Part shown: positions 1-14,067 of the stretch, one piece after another | How the letters are laid out: each line of letters starts with the position of its first letter | Numbering within the stretch: the first letter of the stretch is position 1 | Assembly: GCA_018907035.1 (NCBI GenBank) | Contig: JACCIC010000062.1 | Span: 2,626,501-2,690,500, forward strand | Source of the DNA: Sycobia sp. Sy_11 | Taxonomy: Eukaryota > Arthropoda > Insecta > Hymenoptera > Epichrysomallidae | Direction: 5' to 3' | DNA: 64,000 nucleotides | Notes under the pieces: model-generated | The model's input: only the letters and a program-made list of their open reading frames with translations | The model's database searches: none | Told to the model about the DNA's origin: nothing | Made by a program: the position numbers and the translations under genes

Positions 1-118
1 AGACCATGGGTCCTATATCCGCGCATTTTTCGCGTGGAGAGGCTCGTTATAATGCGAATACGATTGTCCTCCGTACAGTGGACGCACATACAGACGCATG
101 TCCGAGCTCTGCATATAG

Positions 119-276
<158 letters not shown>

Positions 277-790
277 CGTGCGCTGGATGGAATCTCGTTA
301 AGCGGAGTGCAGGCACGTTCCCAATGCAAATCGAAATTATATATGTCAATGATACATGGACATCCTATCAAACTTTAAAAGTATTTTTCTATTATTCAAG
401 CATGTTGAATGACTCCTACAGATAATTTATCATTTTTTTATAATTTCTTCTAAAATTATTTGTAGCTTACAGAACATAATATTCATTTTGCAACTTTCTA
501 CATGAAAGAAATTAATAGTAATTCCGATTAAAGAAATAATGGCATTCTTTGATAAATAAACTGTAAAGTTTGCTCATTTAAAAAACAAAATACTAAAAAT
601 ATTCAAAATTTGCGCATGTCTGCATGCCATGATGAATATTTAAGATTCAGTACAAAGATTATGCATAGTATATATATTCAGATTCTAAAAAATATTATAC
701 CCCATATGTTTCGATTGATTTATCGATTTTGAAAATTCGCTTAATTCCAACTCTAAATAGGCTTTCAGTAACAAAACAGTAGATTAGGGT
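277..790. other. AT-rich spacer, nothing recognised
   Basis: This stretch is AT-rich with frequent stops in all frames. No promoter, RNA gene or mobile-element relic was recognised. Confidence 0.5.
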
Positions 791-1116
791 ACTTTAAAAA
801 ACCATCGAAGATGTCCCGCCATTTTGGCATGACAGTGCACAATTTCCTCTCCTCGGACGGCAGCGAAACTCCCATCGGTATGAACTGATCGACTCCCACA
901 CCAGTTTCTTGACGGCGAAATTCATCCCTTTAGTCCCGAACGTGATCTCTCCAAAAAGCGTCGAACAAGCGAGCGCGTCATCTCCCCCGTTTAAATTCAT
1001 GCAAGAACGTTATAAATAAAGGTCCCTTCTTCGGCTCTCGCGGCGTTTCCGCGTCTTCGGCGTTTTACATCGGCATTGTAACGGGATAGATGTGGTGGAA
1101 AAGTAACAGGCGGAGA

Positions 1117-1172
<56 letters not shown>

Positions 1173-1760
1173 GGAGAGGGAGAGGGAGAGGGCGGCAGGG
1201 AGCTGCTATTTTGCACGCTCAAGAGATCCGCGTCCCGGAGAGAGGAACCATCCGTCTTAGTATCTGGTTGAAGGGGGCGGTGAAATATAAGCTAGATCTA
1301 CGGGAAAGATAAATGAATCCGCCCCACCTCCAAGCAGTACACCACGAGCCCCTCCCCCTTCCTCTATCTCTTTCTGCTACCGGGTATTTCTTCAGAAGCT
1401 GTGGGTAAGACGAAGACGCGAGACAAGAGACCCACCCCCATCGAGACGCCAGTCTACGTAGAGCCTGACGTTCATGAATTCGCTTTTCCTCCCCCGGAAA
1501 GAAAACTAATCTCGAAGACGTCGTGGCGAAGCGTCGGGTCGGGTAGGGGTGGAGAGGATATGTCGTCGGTACACGGAGCGAGAGGCCGGAATAGTTCTAG
1601 GCTTTTTCGCGATTTCGAGTGGAAGACAGAGGGACGCCGAGGCGCTGTGGGGTTCGCTGCACTGTATAAAATATCGGGACAAGCCGTGCACAAGCCGCTC
1701 AACGATGATTTTCGGGGAGTGAAAAGAATCGCAGTCGTACCTACGTGAGATGGCACTCAT
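791..1760. other. GC-rich island with (GA)n tract, possible regulatory or 5' exon region
   Basis: Base composition rises sharply against the AT-rich flanks and CpG dinucleotides are frequent. A (GA)n tract at 1122-1167 grades into GGGAGA repeats up to about 1192. A 115-codon frame at 1401-1748 starts only with GTG, resembles no family I know, and is overlapped by other open frames on both strands, which is usual for GC-rich DNA. A CpG-rich promoter or first exon of a gene outside the window is possible but unproven. Confidence 0.35.
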
Positions 1761-3140
1761 TATGGCGGAGGATCGATGATCGTTTTATATCGCTTGCAAT
1801 TGCCTTTGGCAATGAGCGCGCGTGGACCCATTGCTCCTCTTGATGCGGTGTTGCACCTATAATGTCCGTGGAACTCGATCGGTGCGCCTGTACGCGCTGT
1901 ACTTCGAAGCTTGTAAATGGCGGGAGTTCGATCAATTTCCCCTTCAAATTATTTCGATTTTCCTACTGTGTGGATTCTTTGCTCGAAAAAATAAATTTAA
2001 ATATCGGTTCTCGATTTAATGTAAAACAGGTTAAAGGAATTGATAAAATTATATTATATTATATTATATATTCTAATTTATAAAAATTATATATTCTAAT
2101 AGTTAAATAACAAATATTGTAATAAAATTTATGATAAAATGATTCATTTAAAAATACAAATTAACGTATTTACTCTTATCGTTTCATTTTTTTTTTCTGA
2201 CAATCTACAAGTTCGTCCATAATAATGTTACAACGTTCTTTTCAGTTTCTGATTGTATTGCCGTGTCGTGTATTTATTTGGAGTTCAGGTAATTTTCTTG
2301 AACATTTTTCTATTCCCTCGAGTTACAACTTCTTCATTTTCTTAAAAAATTTTCATGTCAGACAAAATATGTCAATTTATCGAGACAAATTCATCATCAT
2401 AATTGTATACATTAAAATTGAAAAGTTTTGGATTTTCGAACACCTTAAATGCTTGTTCGAGCCGCTCGACAAGTATATACGTTTAAAAAGTTTCAAACAT
2501 TAAGGTAAGAATCATCGTAATGTTGAAAGACGAATGTGTCGAACTGTTTAAAGAATTAATACGATTGAAATGTTCGAACAGCTCTATCAAATCACTTATT
2601 TAAATCGAATATGTAAAAACATAATACGTGTAAGAACATTTGAAGTTTCGAAGAACTCTTAGTAATAATAAATCTATTACACTGCCCGCATCAAAATGAA
2701 TACTTCAGTTTTTAAAAAATTGCTTTTTCAAAATAAATTAGAAGCACATTGAGAAAAATAATAATTGGGTTTAATCAATCTAATTTGTGTTTCCTTTAAA
2801 ACTACATAATATTATTCTAGGATAAGTAAAAAAATTTAAGAAAAATTACTGTTGCTTAAGTAAATTTTTTGTACCAAATTTTAAAGTAGTAAAAATCAAT
2901 CTTTGCTCATGTGTTTTTTTATAAATTTTTTCCTTTATTTTCCTATGACTCATCATCTCGCTGAATAAACCAATGTAGTATTATAAAGCCTTTCAAATTG
3001 TCAACTGTAATTGTTCGATTTATGCTTCCTCCTATCCCCATCTCAATGTAAGATTTGATAATCCAAATAACAAGACACCTTAATTATACGCTTCCCCCAA
3101 AGTAATCTCCATACATTCATTGGCACATAGGAACATTGGC
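1761..3140. other. AT-rich spacer, nothing recognised
   Basis: This is AT-rich, low-complexity DNA with short A/T runs. No coding signal, structured repeat or mobile-element relic was recognised. Confidence 0.5.
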
Positions 3141-3349
3141 AAACCAAAAGAAAGAGGACAGTGCGGACCGTAACATCGTTCTATCCCCGACCAGTAACTG
3201 ACCGTAAATTGCCCTGGATGACCACGCGCGCCGTTCCACTCTTCCCACGGCGAACGGCGCGCTGCCTCCCCCGTCCGCGCATGTTTTCCTGCATAATTCG
3301 AGAAGCCGAACCAGCGCGCGGGGTTACGAAACCAGCTGCGCTTATTCTC

Positions 3350-3390
<41 letters not shown>

Positions 3391-3760
3391 TGCCCTTCGT
3401 CTCCTCCTATAACCTTCTCTCGCCGCGTCTTCGTCTTCCCTTTTTTATTCTTCTTATTCTTCTTCTTCGCCTCCTCCTCGAATATGTGCGCGCGCGCAAA
3501 AACATCGTAGGTACGGCGCGCGCGATGCCGGGGAGCGGACGACGATGATTTTTCAGCGTCAGTGTGGAAAATGACGTGTGCGAAGATATAAATAGCGCGG
3601 AGCTGCGAATGCGAGACGCGGGGAAAGGAGATAGCCAGATAGACATGCAGATAGGGCTTACTTTACCCTGGGAAATTCCATAGGGCCTCGTCGCGCCGTG
3701 GAAGATTGCGCGAGCGATGGCGCGTTGCGAGAAATTAGCCAACGGGTAATGGATAGAAAA
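3141..3760. other. GC/CpG-rich island with (CT)n tract
   Basis: The block is CpG-rich, with several CGCG clusters and a (CT)n tract at 3354-3386. Overlapping open frames on both strands are low in complexity (Arg/Ser/Pro-rich) and look like products of composition. It is a candidate promoter or 5' UTR region. No splice-supported exon could be fixed. Confidence 0.35.
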
Positions 3761-4290
3761 ATTTCCAGGCTATATCGGATAGCTATTTATTACGCGAGCC
3801 TCCGTGGACCGCCGCAAGATTTATAGAAGATTTAAGGAAATTCCAAGATTTCGACTCGATGGTGAGAGTCGGGTCCACTTCGCGTTCGACAGAGCTTTCT
3901 TTAACGCATACTTCTTTTTCTGAATTTCGCATACGAATTTGTATTTGATAATACTTTTAAAAGTAAAATTAAACCATTTGTTCTCTATTGCTGTAATCTA
4001 CACGTATTTTAAATTTCAAACAATGAATGGTGTTATTTCTATCGCAAATTAGAAAACACCAGGCACACAACTTAGCTTATTGAGAAATAATTCAGAAAGG
4101 AGACCCTTAAACTACAAAAAAGATTACATCTTAAGCGAAAGATGATATGGGAACGTTTGCATTCAATTTAGTAATTTTAGAAGATCAAGATGCAAAAGGA
4201 GACAATATAGTATAAACATCTTCCATGCTCCCTCCTTGGGGTTCTCTCTTCTCTCTTGTTTCTACCACTCTTTCGCCTACACGTTCTTTT
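3761..4290. other. AT-rich spacer, nothing recognised
   Basis: No gene, repeat or mobile-element signal was recognised in this stretch. Confidence 0.45.
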
Positions 4291-5430
4291 CTCCTTTTCT
4301 TTAATCCCACCAGCCGCTCGGAATACTCTTGACTATGCTAACCCACCCATCCTCCGCGCCCATCGTTTTCCCGGCCGCGCAGCCCCTCTGTGAAACGGTT
4401 CTCGCAAGAACGACCAGCTTCCCGTTTTAATATTAATGAAAATTCTGATGGGAAAGCCGAAAGGAAGGAAATTGAAGGAAAATAAAAGGAGGAAGAGGTA
4501 GAGGGAGGTTGGAGAGGGTGGTCTTCTTTCTCTCCCCCTATATAGTCGACCGGTGTAGACGAGTACACGAGGTTTCCATCTTACTCCCGCTCTGAATTTA
4601 AAATGGCGAAGTTATAAACCTTGGCCATCGTTCTCCAGGCACTCGTTAATTTAAACTTTTCTTTCCCAAACCTAAAGTTATAATGTGCTCCGTTCCAGAA
4701 GTATTTACACGTATACGCATGCCTATGAGCAAGGGGCGAAGCCTGAGTATTCGGTGATCGCAAAAATAAATAATTATTAATTTTAGCCAACTGAAAGTTG
4801 TGAGGCGGCCTTCGATTTATATTGCAATTCCAACATGATATTCAGCTCTGTGAGAATTTTCATAATTACTGCTCGACAGCATGTGAGAATGATTGAGAAA
4901 TTGAGAATGATAAAATATCACAAATGAAAAGATGATATGAAAAAATATCACGTACATTTAGTCTATTTATCATTCAGTGAACCTCAACTCTACGCAGACG
5001 CACTTACAATCGAGCATGTACGCATCTTTATCTCCACGTGTATGTGTAAAACAGCCAACACATTACCGATCACCGAGCTCGCACCTTATTTGTTTACCGG
5101 AGTCTGGTGCATATTTTAAGGAAAACGGCCGGTGCACACTACCGGGCTGTAAGCATACCGCTCCTTGCACCAAGAACTACGATCTTCCGTATATATATAT
5201 AAGGAGCTGCCTTTTAGAAGTCTGGGTTACCATGGCAACCGAATGTGATTGATAACGCGGTATATAATTAATTTTAAACGCGAGCGCGTCCGCCCGTCCG
5301 CCCGCGCGAGTTTAACCCAAACGAGCTCCGTTCTAACGAGCTAGGCATCTTTCGATACACACACACACACGCGAGCGCGCGCGCGCGCACGCGCACATGC
5401 ACACGCACAGTCAACTACCATGTTCCTATC
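4291..5430. other. Mixed GC-rich region ending in alternating CA/CG tract
   Basis: Moderately GC-rich pockets are separated by AT-rich DNA. At 5281-5320 a GCGAG/CCGCCCG-rich segment precedes an alternating CA then CG tract at 5356-5405, which is prone to form Z-DNA. No coding exon with convincing splice sites or protein similarity was found. Confidence 0.35.
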
Positions 5431-6430
5431 TATTTTGTTCTCAGCTCCTTTTCTTCCTACACTCGCTTCCTGATACGGATCGCAAGCTTCTTGCTTACTT
5501 CATCCGCGTACGCGATAGAATTCTTTCATATTGGTAGCACCCCAGGAACTGTTGTTTATTATTCTACGTATTCATTATTGTACGTATTTGACATAAAGGA
5601 AGGATCATGCAAGTAATATATATATATACATATATATATATATATGATGGTAACATTTTTTTCAAATTTTCAAATTCAATAATATAGTATTTTTATCTTT
5701 TAGAAAATCACAAATAGTTTAAAACACATTGATACGAAATATTTATAATAAGTATCAAATAGTTTGCACAAAAATACAAAAAAGTTTTCGTTGTTTATAA
5801 AATATAACATTTTTATACGTATAAAAGGTTGTTGAAAGCTTTATCATACGTTTATATAAAGAAAACAAAAAGTAATTTTTAAATTAGGGCACTACAATAA
5901 TTCACTCTTAATGAATAATTTTGTAAAGCTCGAATTGCAAAGAATAATTATTATCGTTGACCAAGTACAAATTAGCAATATTAATAAATTTAATTAAAAG
6001 AATATAAAACTGGAACATTTCTTTTACTAATTTTTAGACATTAATCCAAATTAAACATTTTTTTATTGTTTCTGGCTCTGAATTCGTCATGGAAAAATTG
6101 TTAATATGATATGTTCAATTAAAATGGTAAAATTTGCTAAACTTCTCTATAATTATACAGGCTCAAAAGCAACAGAAAATTTAATTTCTTTTTTGAGCTT
6201 TCGAGAATCGAAAAATTCTAAATTAAAAGTATCGAGATGTAGAAATCAATTAAATTTATGAAGTTTTAAAGAGTTTATATGATTCTGAAATTCATTAAAA
6301 TAATAGTTTCCGATTCATTTTTCAACTATGAATTCATAAAAAAAATATTGACAAATCTAAAAAAATTAATAGTAAAATATTAAATAATAAAAAATTGAAA
6401 TTATTTTAATCAAAAGAATAAAAGAGACCT
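5431..6430. other. AT-rich spacer with short (TA)n
   Basis: AT-rich DNA with an interrupted (TA)n tract near 5618-5645. Nothing else was recognised. Confidence 0.45.
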
Positions 6431-6691
6431 ACGTCCCGGCGAGAATCGCGGTTGACTTCCTCGCTCTCTTTTCATTGTATGCTGTTGTTCTTGTCGTTAC
6501 CGTCATTGCTCGGACCGCTAAGATAAAGAAGAGATGCGCAGCAGCTGCCGGCTTGACGAACGCGCAAGTCGACGATCCTTTTCCTCATCCTTTTATTCCA
6601 GTGAGAGAGGCAGAGAGAGAGAGAGAGAGAGAGTGGGTGAGCGAGGGTGAAAGATGGAGAGAAAGAGAGAGAGAGATGGAGGGAGGGAGAT

Positions 6692-6753
<62 letters not shown>

Positions 6754-6899
6754 GAGGTATAGAGAAAGAGCCGGGCGCAGTGCGGGCACCACCGGCTTCG
6801 CCGGGCGTCTTATGGAGACCGGGCGTCTCCTGGACGACGCCTCGGATCAATACCAGACGCCCAGCGTCTCATTGGCCCCTTCTCTTAGAGGTGCCCCTG

Positions 6900-6935
<36 letters not shown>

Positions 6936-7210
6936 GGGAAAATCGCCTCGGTGAGATGCTGACGGCCAGAAGGTGGGGGGCGGGGGGAAGAGATCTCCTC
7001 CTTTTCTGTGGCGGGCTCACTCCCCGCGCTGGCCTCTCGCTCGACCCTCCTCCCGTTCCATCGTTATAACCACCCGCGGGCGATGTAAGAGGGCGTCCGA
7101 TGTCGCTGACTTTCCTTCCATATTTCTTCATACATCTCGTTTTGTTCTTTATCATAGCGGAGAAATAGGTAATCGAACATGTATCGATGTAGGAAGGCGC
7201 GTGTATCTCT
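6431..7210. other. GC-rich island with (GA)n and (CT)n tracts
   Basis: GA-rich repeats occupy roughly 6611-6633 and 6656-6745, and a (CT)n tract lies at 6902-6932. Between them is a GC-rich segment with several copies of GGGCGTCT/GACGCC in both orientations (about 6800-6870). The long open frames are Ser/Leu or Arg/Glu homopolymers made by the repeats. Possible regulatory DNA; no gene called. Confidence 0.4.
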
Positions 7211-8980
7211 AAGACCTGCGCTTTGTTCGCATTTTATACAATGCGGTAAATTTTAGATAAGAATGGTTTTTATATTGTCTTCAATCCAAGCCGCAGATCA
7301 AATATAAAATTTTTTGCAGCAGAATTCTTTAGCCATATATTATTACCTTTTTAAGTGCAGTAGTGCAAGGGATAGCGACATTTCAAGCTTAAACAATATA
7401 TCTGTTCATGTGAGAATAATTTGAAGATTATATAATATTAGGGCTACATGCTTTCAATAAAGCAAATTGATGAAAGAATTTTAAAAGTGTGTAAATTAGT
7501 TGTATTAGCATCTAAATTTTTATAAACAATTATAATATTTCTTTATATATAAGAATATTCAATACAGCGATATTTGTCTAGTAATATAAAAATAAGTTAA
7601 TTAGATTCTTGAACGAATAGGTATGCAGTACAATGTTCGTGTATATATAATTATTGAGTTTTAGAATGGTTGGAAACTTAAAAGTACAGTTTTACGGTAT
7701 CGAAACCGACCCATCTGGCCTTTGATGGGTTAATGTAAAATTAATGATTCATTTTTCACCGGGGTCCGGAATTTTATTACAGCCGACCGTAACTTTTTGA
7801 GAGACGATAAAATTAACGTTTTAACAGAATACTTTTGATAAAACTAATTAAAATTTTCTTGAATTTTATGCTCCTCGTAAAATAGAATTCTTCTATTAAA
7901 ATTTTGTGTCCTTTGGGTTAAAGTTATAGCTATACGAGTATTTAATCATTTATTAATTATATTTAATTTATTAGTTTTTTAAAACGTATTACATATGTGT
8001 GAAATGTAGTAATAAATAGAGTAAATATGTGAGTATAAATATTTTTTATAGGGCATATTAGCTTTTCTTTTACAATAAGTAAAATTTCGAATCGATAATT
8101 AAAGCAAGATTGGAACATATAAAATAGCAGAATTGATAATTTTGAATTAATCGTTCCGAAAACTAACATATATATGTTATACTGATAGGACGTAATGGAA
8201 TCCAACCATTAGATTAATTGACTTGTGTTAATTCGTTATAATATGCTGCCTGGAATCGCGTAGACATACAAATATATGGATATTTGTTATATTTTTGAAT
8301 GTGCTAAATTTTGTCTCTAATAGTCAATTATAATAATCTCTTACGTTTCGCCGGCAAGCGAGTTTTGCTAATGTTTCTTGGTGGCGTCAATATAAATTCA
8401 GAAAAAATCGAAATGAAAACTTATTATTCTATAGTATAGTATACCAATTGTACAGACATGTTTACAATTGCAAATATATATAAATCAAAATAGAGTAGGC
8501 GAGATATATAAAAGAATTATTTATTTTTCTATCTTTTTAACTCTTAATCTTCTTTTTCAATAATTAGATATTTAAAGAAATCAATTTTATTAAGTCGTTG
8601 CTCAAAATGTTTAATGTATGTATATAAATAATACATTCGTTATGAATGTATTTGAATTAATTTCAATAGATTAATTATTTCAATTTTAAATATAAATATC
8701 GATTTCAAGTATGGTACAGATGGTATGTTATTGAAGAGTGTGTATCAAAAGTCAGTAAAACAATTTACTTTACAATTCCATAGAGAAAATCATAAAAAAA
8801 CATTCAAAAATTTTACCTACGTCCACTCAGAATGGTAATTTAGACAGATAAATGCACAGAAGCATGTGCGCGTATAATTAATTTTTTAACAAAACGAAAT
8901 TTATAATTTCATCTAGATCTAAAGATAAAATTTGCAATTTAAGTGCATTTGGAAGGCTGTCGCCGAAGAAATCATATTTA
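7211..8980. other. AT-rich spacer, nothing recognised
   Basis: AT-rich DNA with dense stop codons. No structured repeat or protein relic was recognised. Confidence 0.45.
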
Positions 8981-9155
8981 ATTAAAGGTTAAATCATTGG
9001 TAAAGTACGACTCAATTCGGTAGAATCGGAGAGCCGACGAAAGAACGGAAGGTACGAAAGAAAGAAAACGGCTAAGCCCCTCCCCTGCCGAAACGGAACG
9101 ACCGACAGTGGGTCGAGCATTTTCGCAGTAGCTTCACACCGCAAAAACTCTCCTT

Positions 9156-9198
<43 letters not shown>

Positions 9199-10060
9199 AG
9201 ACGTTGTACTCGCGCTCGCCTCGGGGACATTTTGCGGGGCGTGACACGCCCGGCACGAGCTCGGACCATCAGCCCGGGGCATCCGGCTTGCGTGCCTTCC
9301 TCCGTTCTTCTTTCTCCTTTTTTCGCCCTGCGGTCCCGGCCCGCGTGCCTTGTCGGACTCGCGCTCGCTCGCCGTTTTACGAGCCGAGCCGCTCATTTCC
9401 CTCCCCTCGCCCACCAGCGCGTCCTTCTCTCTTTTCTGCCCCGACCTCTCCTCGGCGGGAGCCGCAGCAGCCGGGACACATTATTAGCTTAATAACTTTG
9501 GGGCCGGCGGAGGAGCGGAGGGTGACCTTTTTTAATCCCACCCCGCGGAAGACTTTAATTAAAAAATAAACAAGCCGAGGAAGGGACGCCGGGCCCGAGG
9601 AGCCGGTAAACGCGCGAGAGATTTAAAGAGCCCCTGCGGGGGTGTCGGACCGTTATACCTGAGCTCCGGGACATTTGCATTTCGATTTGCACTGCCCACG
9701 CGCGCGGGAGGGACTCTTGAGCGTCTCGCCTCTCGCGTGCCGCGGAAGAGTCTGTCCGTTTGGTCCAGACCTTCCTTTCCCTATTATGGCTTTGTTTTTC
9801 CGAGCGAGCGAGGAGCTATAAATAAGACCGGTTCCTGAATATTGAATGAGGGGTGGAATTTTTTTTGGCGAGGGGGGGGGTCAAAGATGAAGGAGAGAGC
9901 ACGCACGAGGGTTTGTAACTTTTTAGCGAGTTTTGACGTTGGTTTTTTGTCGCCATCGACGTGGCACAAGTGGGGTGGCGAGAAGACGGCTGCGCGCTTT
10001 TTTATTATTCAGAAGGTTTGGCGATTAATTATTTATAAGGGTTTGAGTAATTAGGTAATT
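8981..10060. other. GC/CpG-rich island next to a (AT)n tract
   Basis: A (AT)n tract at 9159-9193 borders one of the most GC-rich segments of the window (about 9200-9770). Overlapping Pro/Ser/Arg-rich frames are present on both strands, none with a recognisable domain or splice pattern. The composition suits a promoter/5' UTR or conserved regulatory block of a neighbouring gene; this is inference only. Confidence 0.35.
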
Positions 10061-10320
10061 TCGTTCCAAGGTCGGCCAGTGGTATTTCCAGGTCAAAACA
10101 TCATAAATATTATATTTATTGTTAGAATTATTTTAATTTTATATTTAAAATGAAATAAGACTTAAGAATAAAGTTTATTATTTTATTAAAATAAATATAC
10201 TTATTGTACATCATCAATATTAATTTTAAAAATAGCACAAACATTTTAATGGACTTAAACGACTTGCAGATTGCAGATTCAGATATTCAAAAAGTCTTCA
10301 TTAAGTCATTCCTAAGGTTA

Positions 10321-10390
<70 letters not shown>

Positions 10391-12670
10391 CGATCTGCTC
10401 AACTTATTGAATTATTGGATAAGTTATCTTTATACTAAAATAATACTTACTAATTAAGAATCAAAAAACGTGTTTTGTTTGTATAGGATAACCAAAAAAC
10501 TACTTAACCGGTTTCTTTGAAATTCAAAATATATGTTCTGTATTGTCTCCGGAAGGATATAGACAATGTTTTGTATTGGAAGTAATATTATTTTAATATT
10601 ATTTTAATCAATAAAAGGCGTATTAGAATTTGGTGGGGATACTACACCTCGTTTAATATCGATTTCGCAGATCGCGCACGTAGTAAATAAAGTATCCGAG
10701 TAGAAAACATTTTAGACTTGCGTTATGTTAATCTTACTAATATACGCAGGTGCTATTTTAATCTACATGAACCTCCTTGTTATTTCAGATTAATCTCACA
10801 CTTCCATTATGTTCGATATGTTTGTTGATTATTAATTTAATTATATTACTTTGAAATTCTAACCTACGGATTGTTGAAGTTGAATTGCATGAATTGTAAT
10901 CATTAGAAATTATGACTGTACTTACATTATATTTTTAGATTTGATTATTATTGACAATTCTAATAATATTACTAAAAACTATAATTAATTTTTATTGTTA
11001 CACCACTATTTACTGTATTTTCCTTTTTTTTTGCCCGACACGACCAGCAAAGGCCTGGACTTCGTCTCGGTTTTTTAAGTATCGCTCGAGAATCTATTTA
11101 CATCGGTCTGCATGTATGATGTGGGCAATAGAATTACAGAGATACCTGTTGGACTGTAACGTCATTTAGAACATAAAGGCAATATACAAGGCTATTAGTT
11201 ATTAATTTATTAAATGTAAATTATTCAGCGTATTTTCAGCCGGAGAGCAAGCAAAATTATATAATCCTGAGCCAGAAAGTCAAATGCTCTGAAGTCGAGT
11301 TTGAAGTGCTGTCTTTGGCGTCCAAGACGAAGATGTGGATAGTTTACACTAATAATTTCAAATAATTTAAACTAATATACAGGAATGTACACTAAGGCAC
11401 GTAATATCCTATTCTACCAAGAATGATTTAATTAATTGATTTTAAACTAACACTAATTCTAAAAATGATAAAAATCAATATATTAAAAGAGTTTCGCTCT
11501 CAATTTTTTTCCTTAAGTGTACGATAGTGAAAAGTAGAGGATTTTTTTGAAACATATTCTTGAAGATAATATCAATAATATCAAAGTCCGAAAATCTTAT
11601 TTATTTATATGTTCTTAAATTAATAAATAAATAAACGAGTTGTTTACAATTTGTTTCCTAAGGAATTTAGTTCAATTAGTCGTTGTAATAATAATTTGTG
11701 ATTAACGAAATATTGCATTTCTGAACTTTCAAAATAGTATCATTAAAAAAATTGAACCGAAATATAAGTTATACATGGATGTTTTCAAAAGATGTTAGCT
11801 ACACTTTTTTAAAATTATATCTTTAGCATAACATAAATAACTAGAGGGTAGTTTTATAGAAAATAATAGTTAATCATTAATACAGATGATTTCGAAAAAG
11901 TTGAGACCCGGGATCAAAACACTCGCTGAATTCGTGTAAAATTTATTGTCAGCATTACATTTTGAATAAAGTCGAAATTCGTTTTCCATCAATACTAATT
12001 AATACTTTTATTCTCGATGAAATTCACAATACAGTTAGAGTATATATTCATTAATACCACCATTAATAATGAAGATACTAATGATTTTTTTATTTATATT
12101 TATATTTTCTTATTTATATGTATATTTATTTATATACAATATTTTACAATATTGCACGATCGCGTAAAATATTTTTTAACAATTTCGGCTGAGATGGTGA
12201 ATGGTTAATCGGTTATCACTGGTCCAAATAACAGGAATCAAAATTAGTGGAAAGATTTTGATATTCTAGAGAAACTGAATACGAAGTAGTCGCGATCGCG
12301 TCCCATATCATACATTACCCAGCATTTACTAAATGTTCTTATATTGAAATATCAATACTTACTTCGAAAATATCTTTTCTTTATTTTGTATAATATACTA
12401 AATTTGAGACAGGCTATATGGCGACAGTGAATTCGTGAGTCTTTTAAATAATTGCATTTCGAATATAAAAAATTGTATATCTTATTTAAATTCAATTCAT
12501 CAATAAAATATATTATTATGCGTACTCAAATGTCTTCAAACTATTATTGTATTATTAATAGATAATTGAGTACCTAATATAATATCAGAATTAAGAATAG
12601 GGAAAGATAATAATTCAACTTTTTTTATCCCACCCTAAACTCCGGATAATCCCTTATTGGTATTCCATCG
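10061..12670. other. AT-rich spacer with (TA)n microsatellite
   Basis: A (TA)n tract spans about 10318-10386. The rest is AT-rich DNA with no recognised gene, RNA or mobile element. Confidence 0.45.
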
Positions 12671-12671
12671 T

Positions 12672-12672
<1 letters not shown>

Positions 12673-12727
<55 letters not shown>
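12673..12727. repeat. (TA)n microsatellite
   Basis: An uninterrupted TA dinucleotide tract of about 55 bp. Confidence 0.95.
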
Positions 12728-12729
<2 letters not shown>

Positions 12730-13985
12730 GTTTATAAACCTTCCTTTATGTAGCATTTTTAGTCACCCCTCGAATGTATACAAAAAATTATACCCAATCG
12801 AGCCACCCTCCGCCCTTTTTTAGTCTACATCGTTTTTACAGTCCCTGGCCCCTCTAACTCGTGGCTCAGGATAGGCGCATGAAATCGAAAAAAGGGAGAG
12901 AGCTCATTACCCCACCTGTTTCTTCTGCCAAGTTCCTCGTACATATTTTGACACACCCGTCACATGTTTTTCCTCGCTATCGCCTCACCCTTCTTCACAA
13001 TGCCAGTGGCTCGGGGGTGCGGCTTTTACCGTCGGCGTTCGTGGGCCAACAACACACGCGCGTTTTTTCACACTTTATATATCTATATATAAAAAACACT
13101 CTGGGGTGACCAAACTATCACGTAGTCAATGAAGGGGACTTTTTGGTACTGAAACTTGTGTAAAAAGTCAGAGTGTGAAGATTACTCTGGATAAAAACTG
13201 TATAATATAAATCTTTATAAAACACTACTGTGCAAAATTCAAGATTATTATGCAAGAAAATTTATATAAATCAATAAGTTAACATGCACATATTAAAAAT
13301 TCATAACTCCCATACTAATTTCAGTATTAGCAAAAGCAAATGAAGCAAAAGCGAGCATGATATATTGTTGGCTCTTGAGCTATCTACAAATCAAACAATA
13401 CGTGTTTTAGATAATACCAACCATATATTTATAAAAACCTTCGAAAATATTAATGGACGTTATAAATTCAATCACACGATATAAATATATACGCTACACA
13501 CCCACCGAACCAACCACCCACCCACCCACACACATACATTTTGAAGAAAAATTACAAAAAAAGTAAAGTAAATTACATTAAATTACAAATCATAGCGGGG
13601 TACGGACAAACACACATCTTTCTAACGCATCATAATAATTATTTCTTGCACTGTATGGCTCCTTCGTATCTGCATCTCCATGAAGTATATACTACTTGGT
13701 GCGCTAATGACAGGGCATATAATACTTGCGTTTCATCGTTTGTGGTATAAAAATATTACATAATTATTCTGCTTTATATATTAAGAAACAAACAAGATTA
13801 TCTTGTATAATGAATTTACATCTTAAAATGTTAATCAGAAAGCAGAAATCTTCAAAATATAACAAATATCTTTTTAACAATTTAAATTAGTGTGCTGTAT
13901 GGAACTTTGAATAAATAAAGATAGTTTAGCACTGGAAAATGATTGATAAATTATTCAAATCAAATTAAACAGCACATATAACAAT
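12728..13985. other. Mixed region, small GC-richer pocket then AT-rich DNA
   Basis: A GC-richer pocket at about 12,780-13,110 gives way to AT-rich DNA with a CCAC-rich patch near 13,500-13,530. Small open frames are present but none has a recognisable domain or splice sites. Confidence 0.35.
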
Positions 13986-14004
13986 TAGTACGATTTTGAA
14001 AATC

Positions 14005-14064
<60 letters not shown>
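13986..14064. repeat. Perfect 12-bp palindrome joined to (TA)n
   Basis: TAGTACGATTTT (13986-13997) and AAAATCGTACTA (13999-14010) are exact reverse complements around a single G. A (TA)n tract runs straight on from the right arm to 14064. The whole could extrude as a cruciform, or it could be the scar of a palindromic insertion into TA repeats. Confidence 0.85.

Positions 14065-14067
<3 letters not shown>

Noticed and set aside
1401..1748. 115-codon frame in a GC island
   Set aside because: It has a GTG start only, overlapping frames of similar size on the other strand and no recognisable domain.
6472..6962. Ser/Leu and Arg/Glu-rich frames
   Set aside because: Products of (GA)n and (CT)n repeats.
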